DNA of 64,000 nucleotides from Annona cherimola. Lineage: Eukaryota; Streptophyta; Magnoliopsida; Magnoliales; Annonaceae. Where the stretch lies: assembly GCA_030490835.1 (NCBI GenBank), contig CM059975.1:49901174-49965173 (forward strand), given 5' to 3'. The translations under genes and the position numbers were made by a program. Position 1 is the first letter of the stretch, and each line of letters starts with the position of its first letter. Positions 33,761-45,720 of this stretch are shown piece after piece. The notes under the pieces are model-generated. The model saw nothing but the letters and a program-made list of their open reading frames with translations. It was not told the DNA's origin and ran no database searches.

Positions 33761-34103
33761 GTCTAGTTGGTAAGGGAGCCTCTTATTCCGGTGGGCTAAC
33801 TCTAGTGCTTACTCAAGTGGCAATGCTTGTGATTGTGCCCCCTCATATTGTTAACTTTTCTCTCCTTACACCCACTTTTTCTTTCTAAGATTTCTTTTCC
33901 ATGATCACACTCTTTCCTTCATCCCCCACTTTCTTCTCCTTTAAGTATAATAAGAGGTTTCAAACTTGTGGGTCCTTCGTATTTAAGTAGTTCCCACCAT
34001 AATGGAGTCCTTATGTGATTTTTAGGACTTAATATGAAGTGTTTCCTTTTGCTTGGCTTGTGTGTATATTACTTAAGCCTTGTAGAGGAATTGCTTAGAC
34101 TGG
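33761..34103 (-). other. G1 untranslated leader, cut by Athila A
   Basis: Noncoding purine-rich (minus strand) sequence between the gag start and the Athila A insertion point. No primer-binding site is visible here, so it and the 5' LTR should lie beyond Athila A, outside the window. Confidence 0.5.
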
Positions 34104-34131
34104 TGATAACTCGTGAAAATGTGAGTTATCA
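34104..34131 (+). repeat. Terminal hairpin of the Athila LTR
   Basis: TGATAACTC and GAGTTATCA are perfect 9-bp arms around a 10-base loop. The same hairpin with 11-bp arms is at 42590-42617, and with one mismatch at 49925-49952, in Athila B. S1 inserted exactly at its inner end. Confidence 0.85.
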
Positions 34132-37100
34132 TGTGGCGCCCCAGCCCGAGCGTCACAACCTTACTCTAAAATTTATCGATTGATAAACGTGATCAGGATT
34201 GTTGTCCTATCACGTGGCGGGCTTATTGGATATTTATCCACTTAATCCTAACTTCTAAGGAGTTTATATCATTCCGCTTGTTTCAACTTTCCATCAAATG
34301 CATTTTTAGGTCATTATTCCATTTGAGATATACACATATGATCTCATAAATTGCATATTTAATCATAGCATGCCAATTTATACCTTAACATTTGAACATA
34401 AATTTTTCTTCACCATTCATCGTCATAAAACATAAAATAATTCTTATACAACATTAAATCACAATTTAATGTCATCCTTCATATGACCATACATTCCATA
34501 AATTCATTCATAGGTAACTTATAGAAATTCATATATTCTTGAACCTCCACCTATGCTCCTTGCCTCCTTCCTTTCACCTGTCTTTAGGTTTGGAAAATAA
34601 AACGTGAGTCGAAACTCAATAAGCAAGTTATGGGTTTTCAGGCAATTCATTTTGAAGGCAACATTGTTTAAAAGAATTTCTCTCCATTTGGTAGGAGACA
34701 CTTAGCAAGTGATCAACTACCTACGGAACAGAAACCTTTTCATAAATCATTCATAAACTAGTCATGTAAACCAGTCATGTAAACCAGTTTAATCCCAATT
34801 TTTGGGCATTTTATAAACATTGGATGTGAAAATCCATCATTTACATTCATGACATAATCCTTCATGTGACGGTACGCTAGTTCGGGGAACATTCTTTCAT
34901 GATATGATCCTTTTCATCCTTGGCGTCGGACCTTCCGACTTGTCAATGTCAAGAGCGGACTCCTTGTCTTGCTTTCTGCCTTGACTAGCCTACTTAATTT
35001 TCATTCTATGCATGACTTTTAGTCACCTCGACATTATATACCTCTTACACATTGCAACTTGTCCTTCTCATGCAGAGAATTCTTGCACCATCCTTTTTAA
35101 ACATCGTTTTCATGAAACATCATTTAAATCCATACTTCATCACTTTTCATAAATAATTGCGAAACAGTAAGTAATTCATTTATCATAATTGAAATAACAT
35201 TTCAACACATATTGAAGTAAAGGAATGGCCATCCTTAAATACCTTGGAAATAATTCATCAATCAATTGCAAAATGGTTCGAAACATTTAGAACATCATTT
35301 GCAATCGTTTTATCATATTTTGATAAAACAAAAAGCATTTAGAAAATTGCTTCCTTACCTGCTTCGCCTTAGATTTTCGTATCGGTTATCTCTTTGCCTT
35401 TGCCTATACATATAAGAATGGCTTTGCATTTAGAATATTTTCATTTGCTTGCTTAGTTTTCGAACCCATAATCCATTAACATACATAATCAACTTAGATT
35501 TTCAAGTCGATCATACATACATGACAGACACTTGTGCAACATATCATTCATTCCATACTTCTGTTTTAATCCCATATTTAGGATAAACACATAGCATACA
35601 TTCATATCTCAATATATGGGAATTTATATCTCCCATTAACCATTTTTCATGCATATTCTATTTTTCCTACGTCAATGCCCATTTAAAGCACATAAGTGAT
35701 GTTTTAAACTTCATAACTTAATCTCAAAATTTGAGATAATCAAAATCCATTCATACAGAAACATCCTTATGCATTTCACCACATTTTCATGCATATTTTT
35801 CATTTTAGCAACTTCACATAAATCATATCTTATCCATTCATGCTTAGCCTTCCACATACACCCATCTTACAACACATAACTTGGGTGTTTCTTAAAATTT
35901 CTCAAGTCAGAAAATTGTGTCCTTATTCAGCATGATTAAACCCCTTAATTAACATTTAATTTAGGGTCTAATTTCAGATTTTCAATCCATTCATCGTTGG
36001 GTTCCAAAACAACAACGTTAGGACCCGTTTTTCATTCTTTCAATGCCTCTTTCAAGACTTAAATCCTAACAGATTTTTAAGTCATAATTTCCAGAAAATA
36101 AACATGCTTTTCTTAACCTAAATTTAGGGTATTATCACATATTTAAAATCCATAATTAATTTTCTTCCATAACAGCAACATTTTCAAGAATATAGGGCAT
36201 CCATTTTGACCCGTTTTGACGTGTCCATACATATATCCCTAAAATCAGATTTAGGGCATATCTTTCCAAGTCCTTTTGGACACTCATAGTACTTTAATCC
36301 TAGGGTAATTTACCCTCCATAACATCCATAAATTATTTGTTTGCGAATAGCAACAAAAATCATACGTAAAGTACCCGTTTTGGCTCCCATTTGGACGTTC
36401 CATACATATACCCCAAAAAATTAGATTTAGGGAAAAATCATCTAGCCCACTTAGTTCATCTAAAGGGTCCTTAATTTAGGGTACTTTATCCTAAAATTCA
36501 TCCATAAACTATTTAAGCACTTCTTTGTATCATTTTTAACTCAAAAATGGAAAAATCGGGCATTACTTGAAACCCTAGGTTCCATTTTTGCTAAAATCCT
36601 TAACAAATAATCAAATCAACATATGTAATTCAAAAGAACATGAATTACATCCAAATCATCATTCTTTAATCATACAGAAACTTGGGTTAGGGTTTTGAGA
36701 AATTCCAAGTTAGCTTTCTTCTCAAAATTCAACCCTAACTTCCCTTTTCACTCTCTTGACCTCTTGATATCATTTAAATCTTTCAAAAATAATTCAATAC
36801 CTTTATCAAGGCATCATAACTCATCCTTTAAGATTTCTTTATCAACCATATTCATGGCTCATGATTTGAGGTGAAAAACTTAGGATTAAAGCATTCAAAA
36901 CTTGAAATATACTTACTTGAATCGAATCAAACTTGAATCCAAACTTTCCTAGCTTGAATCGCTTTCTTTCCTCCCATTTTTCCTTATTTTTTTCTCCTCT
37001 TTTCCTTGTTGTTTTGGGTCGTGCAAAGGGCTGCTCACTTAGAAAATTTTTGAGAGATTTTTCTCTCCCCCTCTCATGTGCACGTTCCAAAAGTCAATCT

Positions 37101-38259
37101 CCCCTTTTTATATTTTTTCCATCTTGTGGGGCCCATTTTGATACATCATAGATAGGGTATTTTAATTCCCTCTTATCCCTTTGATGTGGTGGCACAATAT
37201 TACCCTAGTAAAATGGGTAATTATCTTATAGAAAATTCATCAAAATCCACTCATTTATGGAGTGCATTGCTGTCCACTATTTGCAACATCCATGAAGCTT
37301 CCTTTTCAACGATTTTTTCCATGAAATCCACATATTTAATTGCCCATTTACTTCACCTAGGTGTTAGGCTATTTATATATGCATTTTAGGATTTTTAAAA
37401 TTCCAAATTTCATGCCATTCTTGCCTTTGGACGTCCCTTGGTGTGCCACCTTGGCTAAGCTCAATTTGAGCTATATATTAGGCATTAAAACCAATAATTT
37501 AAATCCTTGAATTTTCCATGTATTTGACCCTTAAATAATGATTTAAAATACAGCTCAATCCATTCAAAAATTGACACCTTGCATAGCATTAAAACATGTC
37601 ATTTTCTTAAATGCTTTTTATTTAATGCTATGGTAGTCTAGGGTACACAAGGTCAATGCTAGGTACCTTTTTATAATTAACCACTTTCCCATGATAATTA
37701 TCTTAATAAAATTCATTAATTTCATATATTTCATAATTTTATTCATTCGTTTCAAATTTCATCTCAAACCGACATTTCTACGTCAAGTTATGAGCTTTTG
37801 AAAATAACCTTATAGTGTGAGATTAAAATCAAACAATTATCACCTTCATCCCATCACATTTGCCTTAATCCAATTAACTCATAAGGTTGAGCCCAAAATC
37901 ATGAGATTGCCTTTAAAATTTCATCTCATTTCGCCTTGTAGGCGTACAGTTATTAATTTTTTATGATTTTCAACACAAATTCCATAATTTCCATTTTAAT
38001 CTCCATTAATTAAATAATGGAAATTAAAATAAATATTCATGTCACATTAGCATGTTCTAATCCTCATTAAGCCCCTTTAGTCACCTTGACTCATATCGGG
38101 CTTTGGCGATTAATCTTAATCACCATTCTTAATTGCAAACCCTAATTGCAAAAATTTATAAATTTATAAAAATCATCCAAAATTCAATCAATTCCCACAT
38201 AAATCATAATTACACCTTAAATGTAATTATATGAATCCTACTTGGGTCTGGGTATCACA
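34132..38259 (-). repeat. Solo LTR S1 (4128 bp), chromovirus type, minus strand
   Basis: On the minus strand it runs from TGTGATACCCAGACCC to GGGGCGCCACA. A perfect 5-bp duplication TATCA flanks it (34127-34131, 38260-38264). It contains no coding capacity, so it is a solo LTR left by LTR-LTR recombination. It is closely related to S2 and more distantly to the N LTR. TATA lies near 37105-37112, donor-like GTAAGT at 36916, GTAAGG at 35358, and the acceptor-like AG/ACAGGTGAAAG at 34583 (all minus strand). The many small ORFs within it have no domains. Confidence 0.9.
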
Positions 38260-38490
38260 TATCATGGCCCATTTCAGACTAGTTTTGCGCGTTAGTCCAA
38301 GAGATTGGGTTTAGTTTACATTCGTTTAGCTGATTTTTCACTCACTTTGCATTTTAGAAGCATTACATAGTTTTTATGCATTTTTAGTTTATTTATTTAG
38401 TTCATTCATTTTTTGCAGGAAGGACGGGCAATCACAGGCATGCAAGTGAATCACCTGTAGAACAGAGCCAAGTAAAGAGGCAAGTAGGCT

Positions 38491-38843
38491 GGCGCCTAGG
38501 CTCCACCTTACATGTCTTAACTAGAATACCCAACACCTCAAACGGCAGAATGCTCCCAGTAAGTTGGCGCCCAGGCGCCACTTCACTAACATGCAGACGA
38601 AGTCCAGAAGAGTTTCCAGGTCATAAAGCTTCCAGGGAGTTGGCGCCCAGGCACCGGCTTGGGGTGCCCAGGCGCCATGGCATGGTTATGCATGGTGTTT
38701 CGAGGACTTCTAAGTCATAAAACTTACAAGGAGTTGGCGCCCAGGCGCCAACTTGGGGTGCGGAGGCGCCAAGGCATGAGTTTCCAAGGCATTCCGAAAG
38801 GTTTCAAAGTTACACAGCACACAGGAGTTGGCGCCTAGGCGCC
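38491..38843 (+). promoter_or_regulatory. GGCGCC palindrome series in Athila A LTR U3
   Basis: Copies of GGCGCC(T/C)AGGCGCC or close variants occur near 38491, 38566, 38642, 38677, 38736, 38762 and 38830. The one at 38830-38843 is a perfect 14-bp palindrome. They lie upstream of the probable TATA box. The same word occurs in both Athila B LTRs and in the spacer before ORF3 of both elements. Confidence 0.8.
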
Positions 38844-39862
38844 ACTACACATCCGTACGCACGGGTTTCTGCACGTGTGCTACGCAAGCTAACTAGTTTA
38901 AATAAAAACCTAAGAATTCGTGCACAAAAAGGAGAGAGCCGACGGAATAGACAACCAGAGAAGGAAAAGAATCTGTTTGAAGCGCGGATTGAAGTGGAGA
39001 TTCAACCCCGTTGGTGGAAACTTTCGGAGATCCAATTTTCTCTTCATCTCTCTATTTCCTTTTCTCTATTTTTTTAGATACTTACAATATGGTGGTAAAG
39101 GATTTTTATGCTATGTCTTTGAGCTAAACTTTCATTAAATGGATAATTAGGATGAATTGAACCCTAAACTATATTGTATTAGTTCTTTAAGTTTCAGGAA
39201 TGAATATTTGACTTTTATATGATTGTGTGTGTGGATTTACCCTTGCATATGATGTTTAATATTTTTTACAAGATTAGCTACCTTGTAAGATGATTTAATT
39301 GCAGGATTAATTGTGAGATCCATGTGTAGGGCATAGGGTTCCTCCCCGTTAAGGGGAGTTGTTTAATGGATAGGAATATACCATTAAACCCTATGTAGTC
39401 ATGAACAAGTTATGAATCTATCCATTCCACTTTATTTAATGACATGGGAACATAGCAATTAAATAGGGTGTAATTAACTTTATATGCGTTGGAAGACATA
39501 TATAAGGACTATTGAACGTGGACTAGTAAATCGCTGCACAATCTAATGAAAAGGAACCAATGTGATATAGTTTAGATTCAAGGATTCCCTACTATCCATC
39601 TGTCATCCCCAATTGATAACTCCTTTCTAGTATTCCAGTTGTTCCATGAACTCTTTTCTATTTCCTTATTGCAATTGATAGTTTTAGTTTTAAGTTTGTA
39701 AACTCAATTTTCTACTCCCTGAAAGCAACTAAACTGATTAATAATTCTAGTTAGATCATATCCTCATGGAAATGATACTTTACTCACTCTTTATTACTTG
39801 ATCGGCACGTATACTTGTGTTAAAATGAGCATTTTAATTAAATATATACGCAGCTCGTCAAG

Positions 39863-39885
39863 TTTTTAGAGCCATTGCCGGGGAT
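39863..39885 (+). other. Primer-binding region of Athila A
   Basis: After the LTR end comes TTTTTAGAGCCATTGCCGGG, a mutated form of the TGGCGCCGTTGCCGGGGA site typical of Athila and Tat elements (commonly assigned to tRNA-Asp). The Athila B copy is at 48697-48716. Confidence 0.75.
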
Positions 39886-40024
39886 TTGGTATAACTAATT
39901 ATTGTTAGCTTTATTGCTTTCTTGTACAATTCTGTAACCATAGTTCATTTTTATAATTTCTTTAGCTTAGAAATTTCCAGGTAGGTTTAATTGAATTGGT
40001 TTTTGCAGGGTTAATTATTTTTGC

Positions 40025-40969
40025 ATGCGCCGAGGCAGGACCGAAAAGGAGATCATTATTCCATTTGATCCGGAACCAGAGAGAACTTATTTGAGAAGGC
40101 GTCGCAAGGGCAGGGAAGCCAGAAGTCAACAACATACCATGGAGTGCATTGGGAATCAGGACGAGAACATTCATGCAGACCAACATAGAAACCAAAGGGT
40201 TGAGGTTCCAATTCATCTACCACAAGATGATTTGGACTAACCTACTTGGGATCTCATTGTGCTGGGGCAAAATGCAGTTCAGACTAGCATTGCACCTCCT
40301 CCTGTCGACACCAACAACTTCGAGATTAAATTGGTGGTTTTCCAAATGCTCCAATCAATTGGAGGATTGTCATCTGAAGATCCACACCGCCATCTGCGGA
40401 ATTTTCTGCAGATCATGAACACATTCAAGCAAAATTGAGTCTCCGATGAAGCAATGAGGCTACGAACTTTCCCATTTTCACTGAGGGATAGAGCTTCGGA
40501 GTGGTTGGATTCTTTGCCCCCGAACTCTGTCAATACGTGGAATGACTTAGCTCAAAAATTCCTGGAGAAAAATTTTTCGCCCTCCAAGTTAACCAAACTA
40601 AGAATGGACATAGTCTCATTCAAACAGCATGGAGAAGAGACTCTATCAGAGGCGTGAGATTGATTCAAAGACTGCTCCGGAAATGTCCACATCATGGAAT
40701 TCAACCATGGGTTCAAATCCAAATTTTCTATAATGGTCTCCAGGATTCCACCCGTCATATGGTGGATTCATCATTGAATGGTTCCCTGCTAAGGAAATGC
40801 TACATAGAATCGTACACCCTGCTGGAGAATATGGCGGCTAACACTTATCAACTGCCATCTAACAGAAGGCGAAGTGGGGGTCTACTCCAATTAGACGCGG
40901 TCTCATCTACAAAGGCCCACATCGACGCTCTATCCAGGATGATTCAGAACCTATCCAGGCCTGCCAACG
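40025..40969 (+). pseudogene. gag: Athila A gag, first part
   Basis: The ATG at 40025 opens an Arg-rich N-terminus (RRGRTEKEIIIPFDPEP). Capsid words follow: FPFSLRDRASEWLDSLPP, TWNDLAQKFLEKNF, then in another frame HHGIQPWVQIQIFYNGLQDS and HIDALSRMIQNLSRPANV. Stops occur near 40238, 40437, 40655 and 40661, and a one-base loss near 40670 shifts the frame. The gene is cut after codons for SRPANV by Athila B and resumes at 49958. Confidence 0.85.
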
Positions 40970-42617
40970 TGATGAGTTGTGTATATGTTAATTAAAATGC
41001 TTATTATTTATGTAAGTATACATGCTGTGTCAAGTAATAAAGAGTGAGTAAAGTATCGTTCCCATGAGGAATTATTAACCTGAATTATTAATTAGTTTAA
41101 TTGCTTTCGATGGGTAGAGAATTTTGAGTTTGTGATTTAAACTAAAACTACGACTGCAAAAAGAAATCGAAGTAGAGTTTACGAAACTACTGGATACTAG
41201 AAACGCAGTTACTAATCAGGGATGGTAGACGGATTGCTTGGAATCCTTGAATCTAAACTATATTGCATTGGTTCTTTTTAATTGGATTATGTATGGATTT
41301 ACTAGCCTAAGTTCATTAATCTCTATATATGTCTTCCAACATTATATAAAGCTAATCACACCTTATTTAATTGCTATGTTCCCATGCCATTAAATAAAGT
41401 GAAATTGATAAGTTCATAACCTGTTTAATGACTACACAAGATTTAACGATATATTCCTGTCTGTTAAAAAACTCCCCTTAACAAGGTGGAAACCTATGCC
41501 TTGCACATGGATCTAGTAGAGATTTTCCTCTTCCAAGGATAAATCAAGCAATTAAATCATCTTACAAGGTAGCTAATCTTGTAAAAAGCATTAAATCCGC
41601 ACATGCAAAGGTAATCATACACAATCATATATAAAATCAAATATTCATTCCTGAAATTCAAATAACCAAAAATAATATAGTTTAGAATTCAATTCATCCT
41701 AACTATTCATCTAATAGAGGTTTAGTTCATAGACATGATCACAACATCCATTACATCCATATTAAAAGTATCCATGAAAGCAGAGAAAGAAAAATAGAAA
41801 GAATAAGAGAAAACTAGTTTTTTGGCGGCTTCCACCAACGGAGTTGAATCCTCTCTTCAATCCGTGTGTTTGATCGCGATTTCCTCTTTTCTCTAGCTTT
41901 GTAGGTCGTTTCTGGGCACTCCTCCCTTCTTCTGCGCTCGCAAACCCATAGGATCTATTTATAAAGCCTGGTTGCGCAGCCTACGCACTGGAATTTGCGC
42001 AGACGGTGCGCCTAGGCACTAACTCTCTGTGTGCTGGGCAACTTGGAACCTCTCTGCAAACCCTAGAAATTCATGTCTTGGTGCCTAGGTGCCAACTCCC
42101 TGGAGTTTTCACAACTTGGAGCTTCTCCTGGACACATTGTGGGATCATGCTTGGCGCCTAGGCACCAACTCTCTAGAAGCAATGTGACTTGTGACTTCAA
42201 AAACTTTCAGAACTTTGCTTGCATGTTGATGAAGTGGCGCCTAGGCGCCAACTCACTGGAAACAAGCTGTATGCTGAACTGTGCTGAAAAATGGCAAGGG
42301 TCTGGAGGGTGCCGCCTGGGCACCACTGGTGGGCGCCTAGGTGCCATCCACCTGCCTCGTGACTTGTCTCGATCTGCATTCCACTCACCCGCATGCCTTC
42401 ATATGTCTCGTCCTTCCTGCAAAAGATGGAAAACTAAGTAAATGGACAAAAAATGCCTAATTAATGCTAAAAATGCCTAAAAATTAAATAATGCTCCTAA
42501 AATGCAAAGTGAGTGAAAATTAAGCTAAATGAATGCAAACTACGCCTAATCTCTCGAACTAACGCACAATTAAAGTCTGAAATGGGCAATGATAACTCGT
42601 ATTTTTACGAGTTATCA
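40970..42617 (-). repeat. 3' LTR of Athila B (1648 bp)
   Basis: On the minus strand it runs from TGATAACTCG (42617) to the left edge at 40970. It starts with a 28-base hairpin with 11-bp arms and carries about six GGCGCC-type palindromes between 42060 and 42345, a perfect one at 42236-42249. Confidence 0.9.
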
Positions 42618-43783
42618 CACCCCCAAACTTAAATGTTGCTAGTCCTCAAGCAACTCATGCAAAAATGATGAATGAATGAATCAATGAATGAATGCAGACT
42701 CTGCCAACTCCTTATGCTTCCTGTTATGCTTTGGTCAATCCACTTATCTATTTCACAAGGTCAAGATTAATCTAACTTGAAAAATCATCCATTACACAAA
42801 CAAGGCATGCCTTTTCATTCTCAAACCAAGTTACATGTGGATGCTAAAATTCCATACTACATGGTCATAATTCAACACGTTAATCTTCCATTCGATCAGA
42901 AAACTGGTTAGAGAAGTAATGGAAATAGATAAACCAAGGTTTAAGCTGAATAACTGGTCACAGGAAAAGGTAATAAGTCACTGGGTTCAATTTCTACTAA
43001 CTCCACATTCTTTCCCCCCCCCAAACTTATTGCAAAAATTCTCCTCACCATATTTCAGGATATTTGGAGATCTGTTTTTGTTTTTATTTTTTTTGGCTCC
43101 CTCAAAATATTTCAGGGTATCCGGGGAGAATTTTGATTTTAAAGCGTTATTATTGTGATTTTCCTCTGCTTTTTACGCGAACCTTATCATTTGTTGATGC
43201 CAAGTCCCGGTTACTCAGCTCAGGTCAACCACCCCCTTTTTTTATTTTTCTGATGCCTTGTTTGGGGTACGGAACATGCTTGTGTGATTCTGTGAGATAA
43301 TACCATTTCTAGACCCATTAAATACTTGGTCAACATTTATTTAGTTCAGTTTTTATCATTTCAGTCTGGAAGATTAACAAATAGTTGAATTAGAACAATG
43401 TATTATGAAATTCCTTTTATTTCTTTCACATGTCAATTTTAACTTGCTTTTATACGTGGTTTTTAATCTGAATTGCCCATTCTTTCATGAATTCAATTTC
43501 AAGTCAAAATTAATCACAACCTTGCACATTTTCACAATAAGATGGATTGACACAAAGATAACTTTCATTAGCTAGAATTGACATGCAACATAAAATAAAA
43601 CATGAAAAACTAACATAAAATAAAATATGAAAAACTAACCTATGGTTGAGAATTATACACCCCCCCAAACTTGAGAGATGCATTGTCCTCAATGAATGAT
43701 GACCTAAAATGAACTAATTATGAAAATACAATGAAAAGTAAAAATAAAATAAAAACAAAATGAAAGGAGCGGGACTCCCTCAA
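42618..43783 (-). other. Athila B 3' untranslated region with three polypurine-like tracts
   Basis: On the minus strand AAGTTTGGGGG-type tracts occur at 43658-43672, 43013-43027 and 42618-42630; the last adjoins the LTR and is the likely functional polypurine tract. The rest is AT-rich and noncoding; the small ORFs show no domain. Confidence 0.65.
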
Positions 43784-44024
43784 GAATCGAACTCGGTGGT
43801 GTCCTCGTCGTCGCTGTCGTCGGGCTGGGGCTGGGGTTGGGAAAGTAGGCTCTGACCTCTGGTGGCATCGGCGGGAAAGGCAGGAGGGTGGGGACATCGA
43901 TCTAGCGGTCCTCCGCTATCCGCCGCAAGTAGGCCTCCATTGCCCTGTCATGCTAACGCTAGTACCTGGCTTAGGCTGCAACCAAGTTCTCTAGGTTAGT
44001 CAGCCGCTCGCCCGTGGATAGAGG

Positions 44025-44879
44025 CTACGAGGATGAACTCGCTGGTGGAGCCTCTCTAGGGCGCGTTGTGGCGGTGCGGACCCGGGGCTGGGTGCAGTAG
44101 GAGAGGTCGTCGATGATGGCCTGACAGTTCAAGACCTCCTCCGTCGGCTCCCATTTGACGTCGGCCCACATGCAGAGCCTGGTGATGAGGGATGGGAAGA
44201 AATAGCTGCCCCAGGGTGCGGTTGCACAGGTGCAAATCTGATGATATATGAGCCTTCCGACGTCGATCATCAGCCCACTGTAGATGGCATGGAGAAGCAG
44301 CGCTCTATCCATCCTCACCTCACTGACGTGGGTCGACGGCATCATCCAGGCTGAGATGAAGTGAAAAATCATCCTCCCATCATACATCATCTCACTGCGC
44401 TTGAAGGACGTGAGTTGTCCTCCCGTCGACTTCCAAACTGGTGGCCTCTGGCAAAATGGCCTGGTGATGGAATCGGTATCTCGGTCTTCGCCCTCCAAAA
44501 ATGCCTCATACTCGTCTGGGTGAGGAAAAGATGTCAACCCATAGTAGGCATTGATCGCCTCCGCATGAAAAGGGATGATCTTGCCCCTGACTTACACCCG
44601 CCCCTCCTCATGCTCTACTGCATTGGCATAGAACTCCTTGACCACGGGAGTAATAGCAGGTCGGGGTTGTGCCGCAAAATTCTGCCATCCCCGAGCGTGC
44701 AAGTTGAGTAGTGGGGCATCAGAAAATTCATCGATCTTAATTCCTCTCTCTGGAATCAGATGCCTTTTCTGGAGCGCCTCTGTGTAGCGCTTGAAGGACT
44801 GGGCCGACACAAATCTGTTTGCGTCGAAGTCCACGGGTTCCTGCACTTTCTTCCTTTTGGCCGAGGATGATGACGTCAT
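44025..44879 (-). pseudogene. Athila B ORF3 (putative plant transposon protein / env-like)
   Basis: The minus-strand ATG at 44879 (MTSSSSAKRKK) opens a frame of about 285 codons with one in-frame TAA at 44592-44594. Words include RFVSAQSFKRY, LHARGWQNF, VVKEFYANAVEHEEGRV, MDRALLLHAIYSGLMIDVGR and FPSLITRLCMWADV. This pattern matches the putative plant transposon protein domain of Athila third genes, from memory. It stops at 44025, and a degraded Pro-rich tail may continue to about 43784. No membrane helix is evident. An upstream promoter-like segment (45550-45720) suggests separate expression. Athila A carries the same gene at 59127. Confidence 0.75.
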
Positions 44880-45539
44880 ATCTTCCCTTGCAATCAAAAA
44901 TTCAATACAAAACAAGCCAAACTCCAAAATGCACCACAAGTAATCACCGGTCAACCTCAACCAACCAACCACCAAAACCAAACAAGCACCAAACCAATTT
45001 CAGGCAATCCAAAAAACTATCCACCCAAATCAATCTCCAATCTGCAGTCCAATCCACAAAAACTCACCAATCCAATCCAATTTTCCACTCAAACAGTTAT
45101 CAAATCACTTCAAAGCAATTGGAATGCACCAAAGAATGGAAAATTTTTTACCCCCAAAGCTTTCCGCTTGAAAATCTGAAACTGCCTGTTTCTGCACTGG
45201 TGCCGGGACGCAAGGGTGTCAGCGCCTAGGCACCGATCTGCTGACAGCAGCTTCCGGCGCCGGATGGAGAAGACGAAGTTGATGGGGCTCAAAATTGAGC
45301 CCAAATGAACGAAGAAGTGATGGGGATCTCAATGTGGGTGTTAGGCTTAAGATTTGGTGGTGAAAAACCGGAGTTTTGAATGGATTTGAGTGGATCTAAG
45401 CAAAGGGGAAAAAGAATGAAAATGGAATGGTTGAAATGGATGGAATGGGAGGATGAATCCTTGATGAAATGTGGTTGGATATGAGTTGAAATGGCTTGAA
45501 ATCTAGGGGAGAATGTTTGGAATTGAGAAATGGTGTTTT
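44880..45539 (-). other. Leader of Athila B ORF3
   Basis: On the minus strand this is rich in CCATTTCAA, CTCCAA and TTCC words, resembling 58530-58850 in Athila A. It contains one GCGCCTAGGCACC variant near 45220. No gene is seen. Confidence 0.5.
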
Positions 45540-45720
45540 TTCGGCGCTGAGGTGTGAGGGTTAGGGTTTAAACCCTAACCCCGAACTTTATAGGGCGTCC
45601 GGGTAGCACTGTCCATGACCCGGTGCCGGAGCACCAACTTGTGGCGTCGGGGCGCTCGTGTTCTTCGGGTTGTTCATCATAGCGTCGGGGTGCCCCCATG
45701 CGGCGCCTAGGCGCCGATTT
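45540..45720 (-). promoter_or_regulatory. Promoter-like segment before Athila B ORF3
   Basis: On the minus strand the order is a GGCGCCTAGGCGCC palindrome (45702-45715), TATAAAG (about 45594-45588), then a 24-bp palindrome of head-to-head plant telomere-type units (GGGTTAGGGTTT and its complement, 45558-45581). A pyrimidine-rich leader continues towards the ORF3 start at 44879. Telo-boxes are common near plant transcription starts. Confidence 0.6.

Larger units (their letters stand above)
31642..34103 (-). mobile_element. G1 chromovirus, 5' part (leader, gag, protease, RT start)
   Basis: This is the right half of the host element, minus strand, continuing into 11461-13318 across Sirevirus 2. 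Gene order gag, protease, RT fits Ty3/gypsy. Its 5' LTR is not seen, because Athila A interrupts the leader at 34104. Confidence 0.85.
34104..39860 (+). repeat. 5' LTR of Athila A, split by solo LTR S1
   Basis: The LTR begins TGATAACTCGTG at 34104, is interrupted after TATCA (34127-34131), resumes at 38260 and ends CAGCTCGTCA at 39860. Without S1 it is about 1.63 kb, matching Athila B. The first 28 bases form a hairpin with 9-bp arms. U3 holds a series of GGCGCC-type palindromes (38491-38843). A TTTAAATAAAA box near 38897 is the probable TATA. Confidence 0.9.

Noticed and set aside
33761..34103. Intact 5' LTR of G1 at this end
   Set aside because: No LTR edge or primer-binding site is present; the TGTGGCGCC edge at 34132 belongs to S1, as its TATCA duplications inside the Athila LTR show.
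34132..38259. S1 as the 5' LTR of the minus-strand G1
   Set aside because: S1 lies inside the Athila A LTR with its own target duplication and lacks an adjoining primer site, so it is an independent later insertion.
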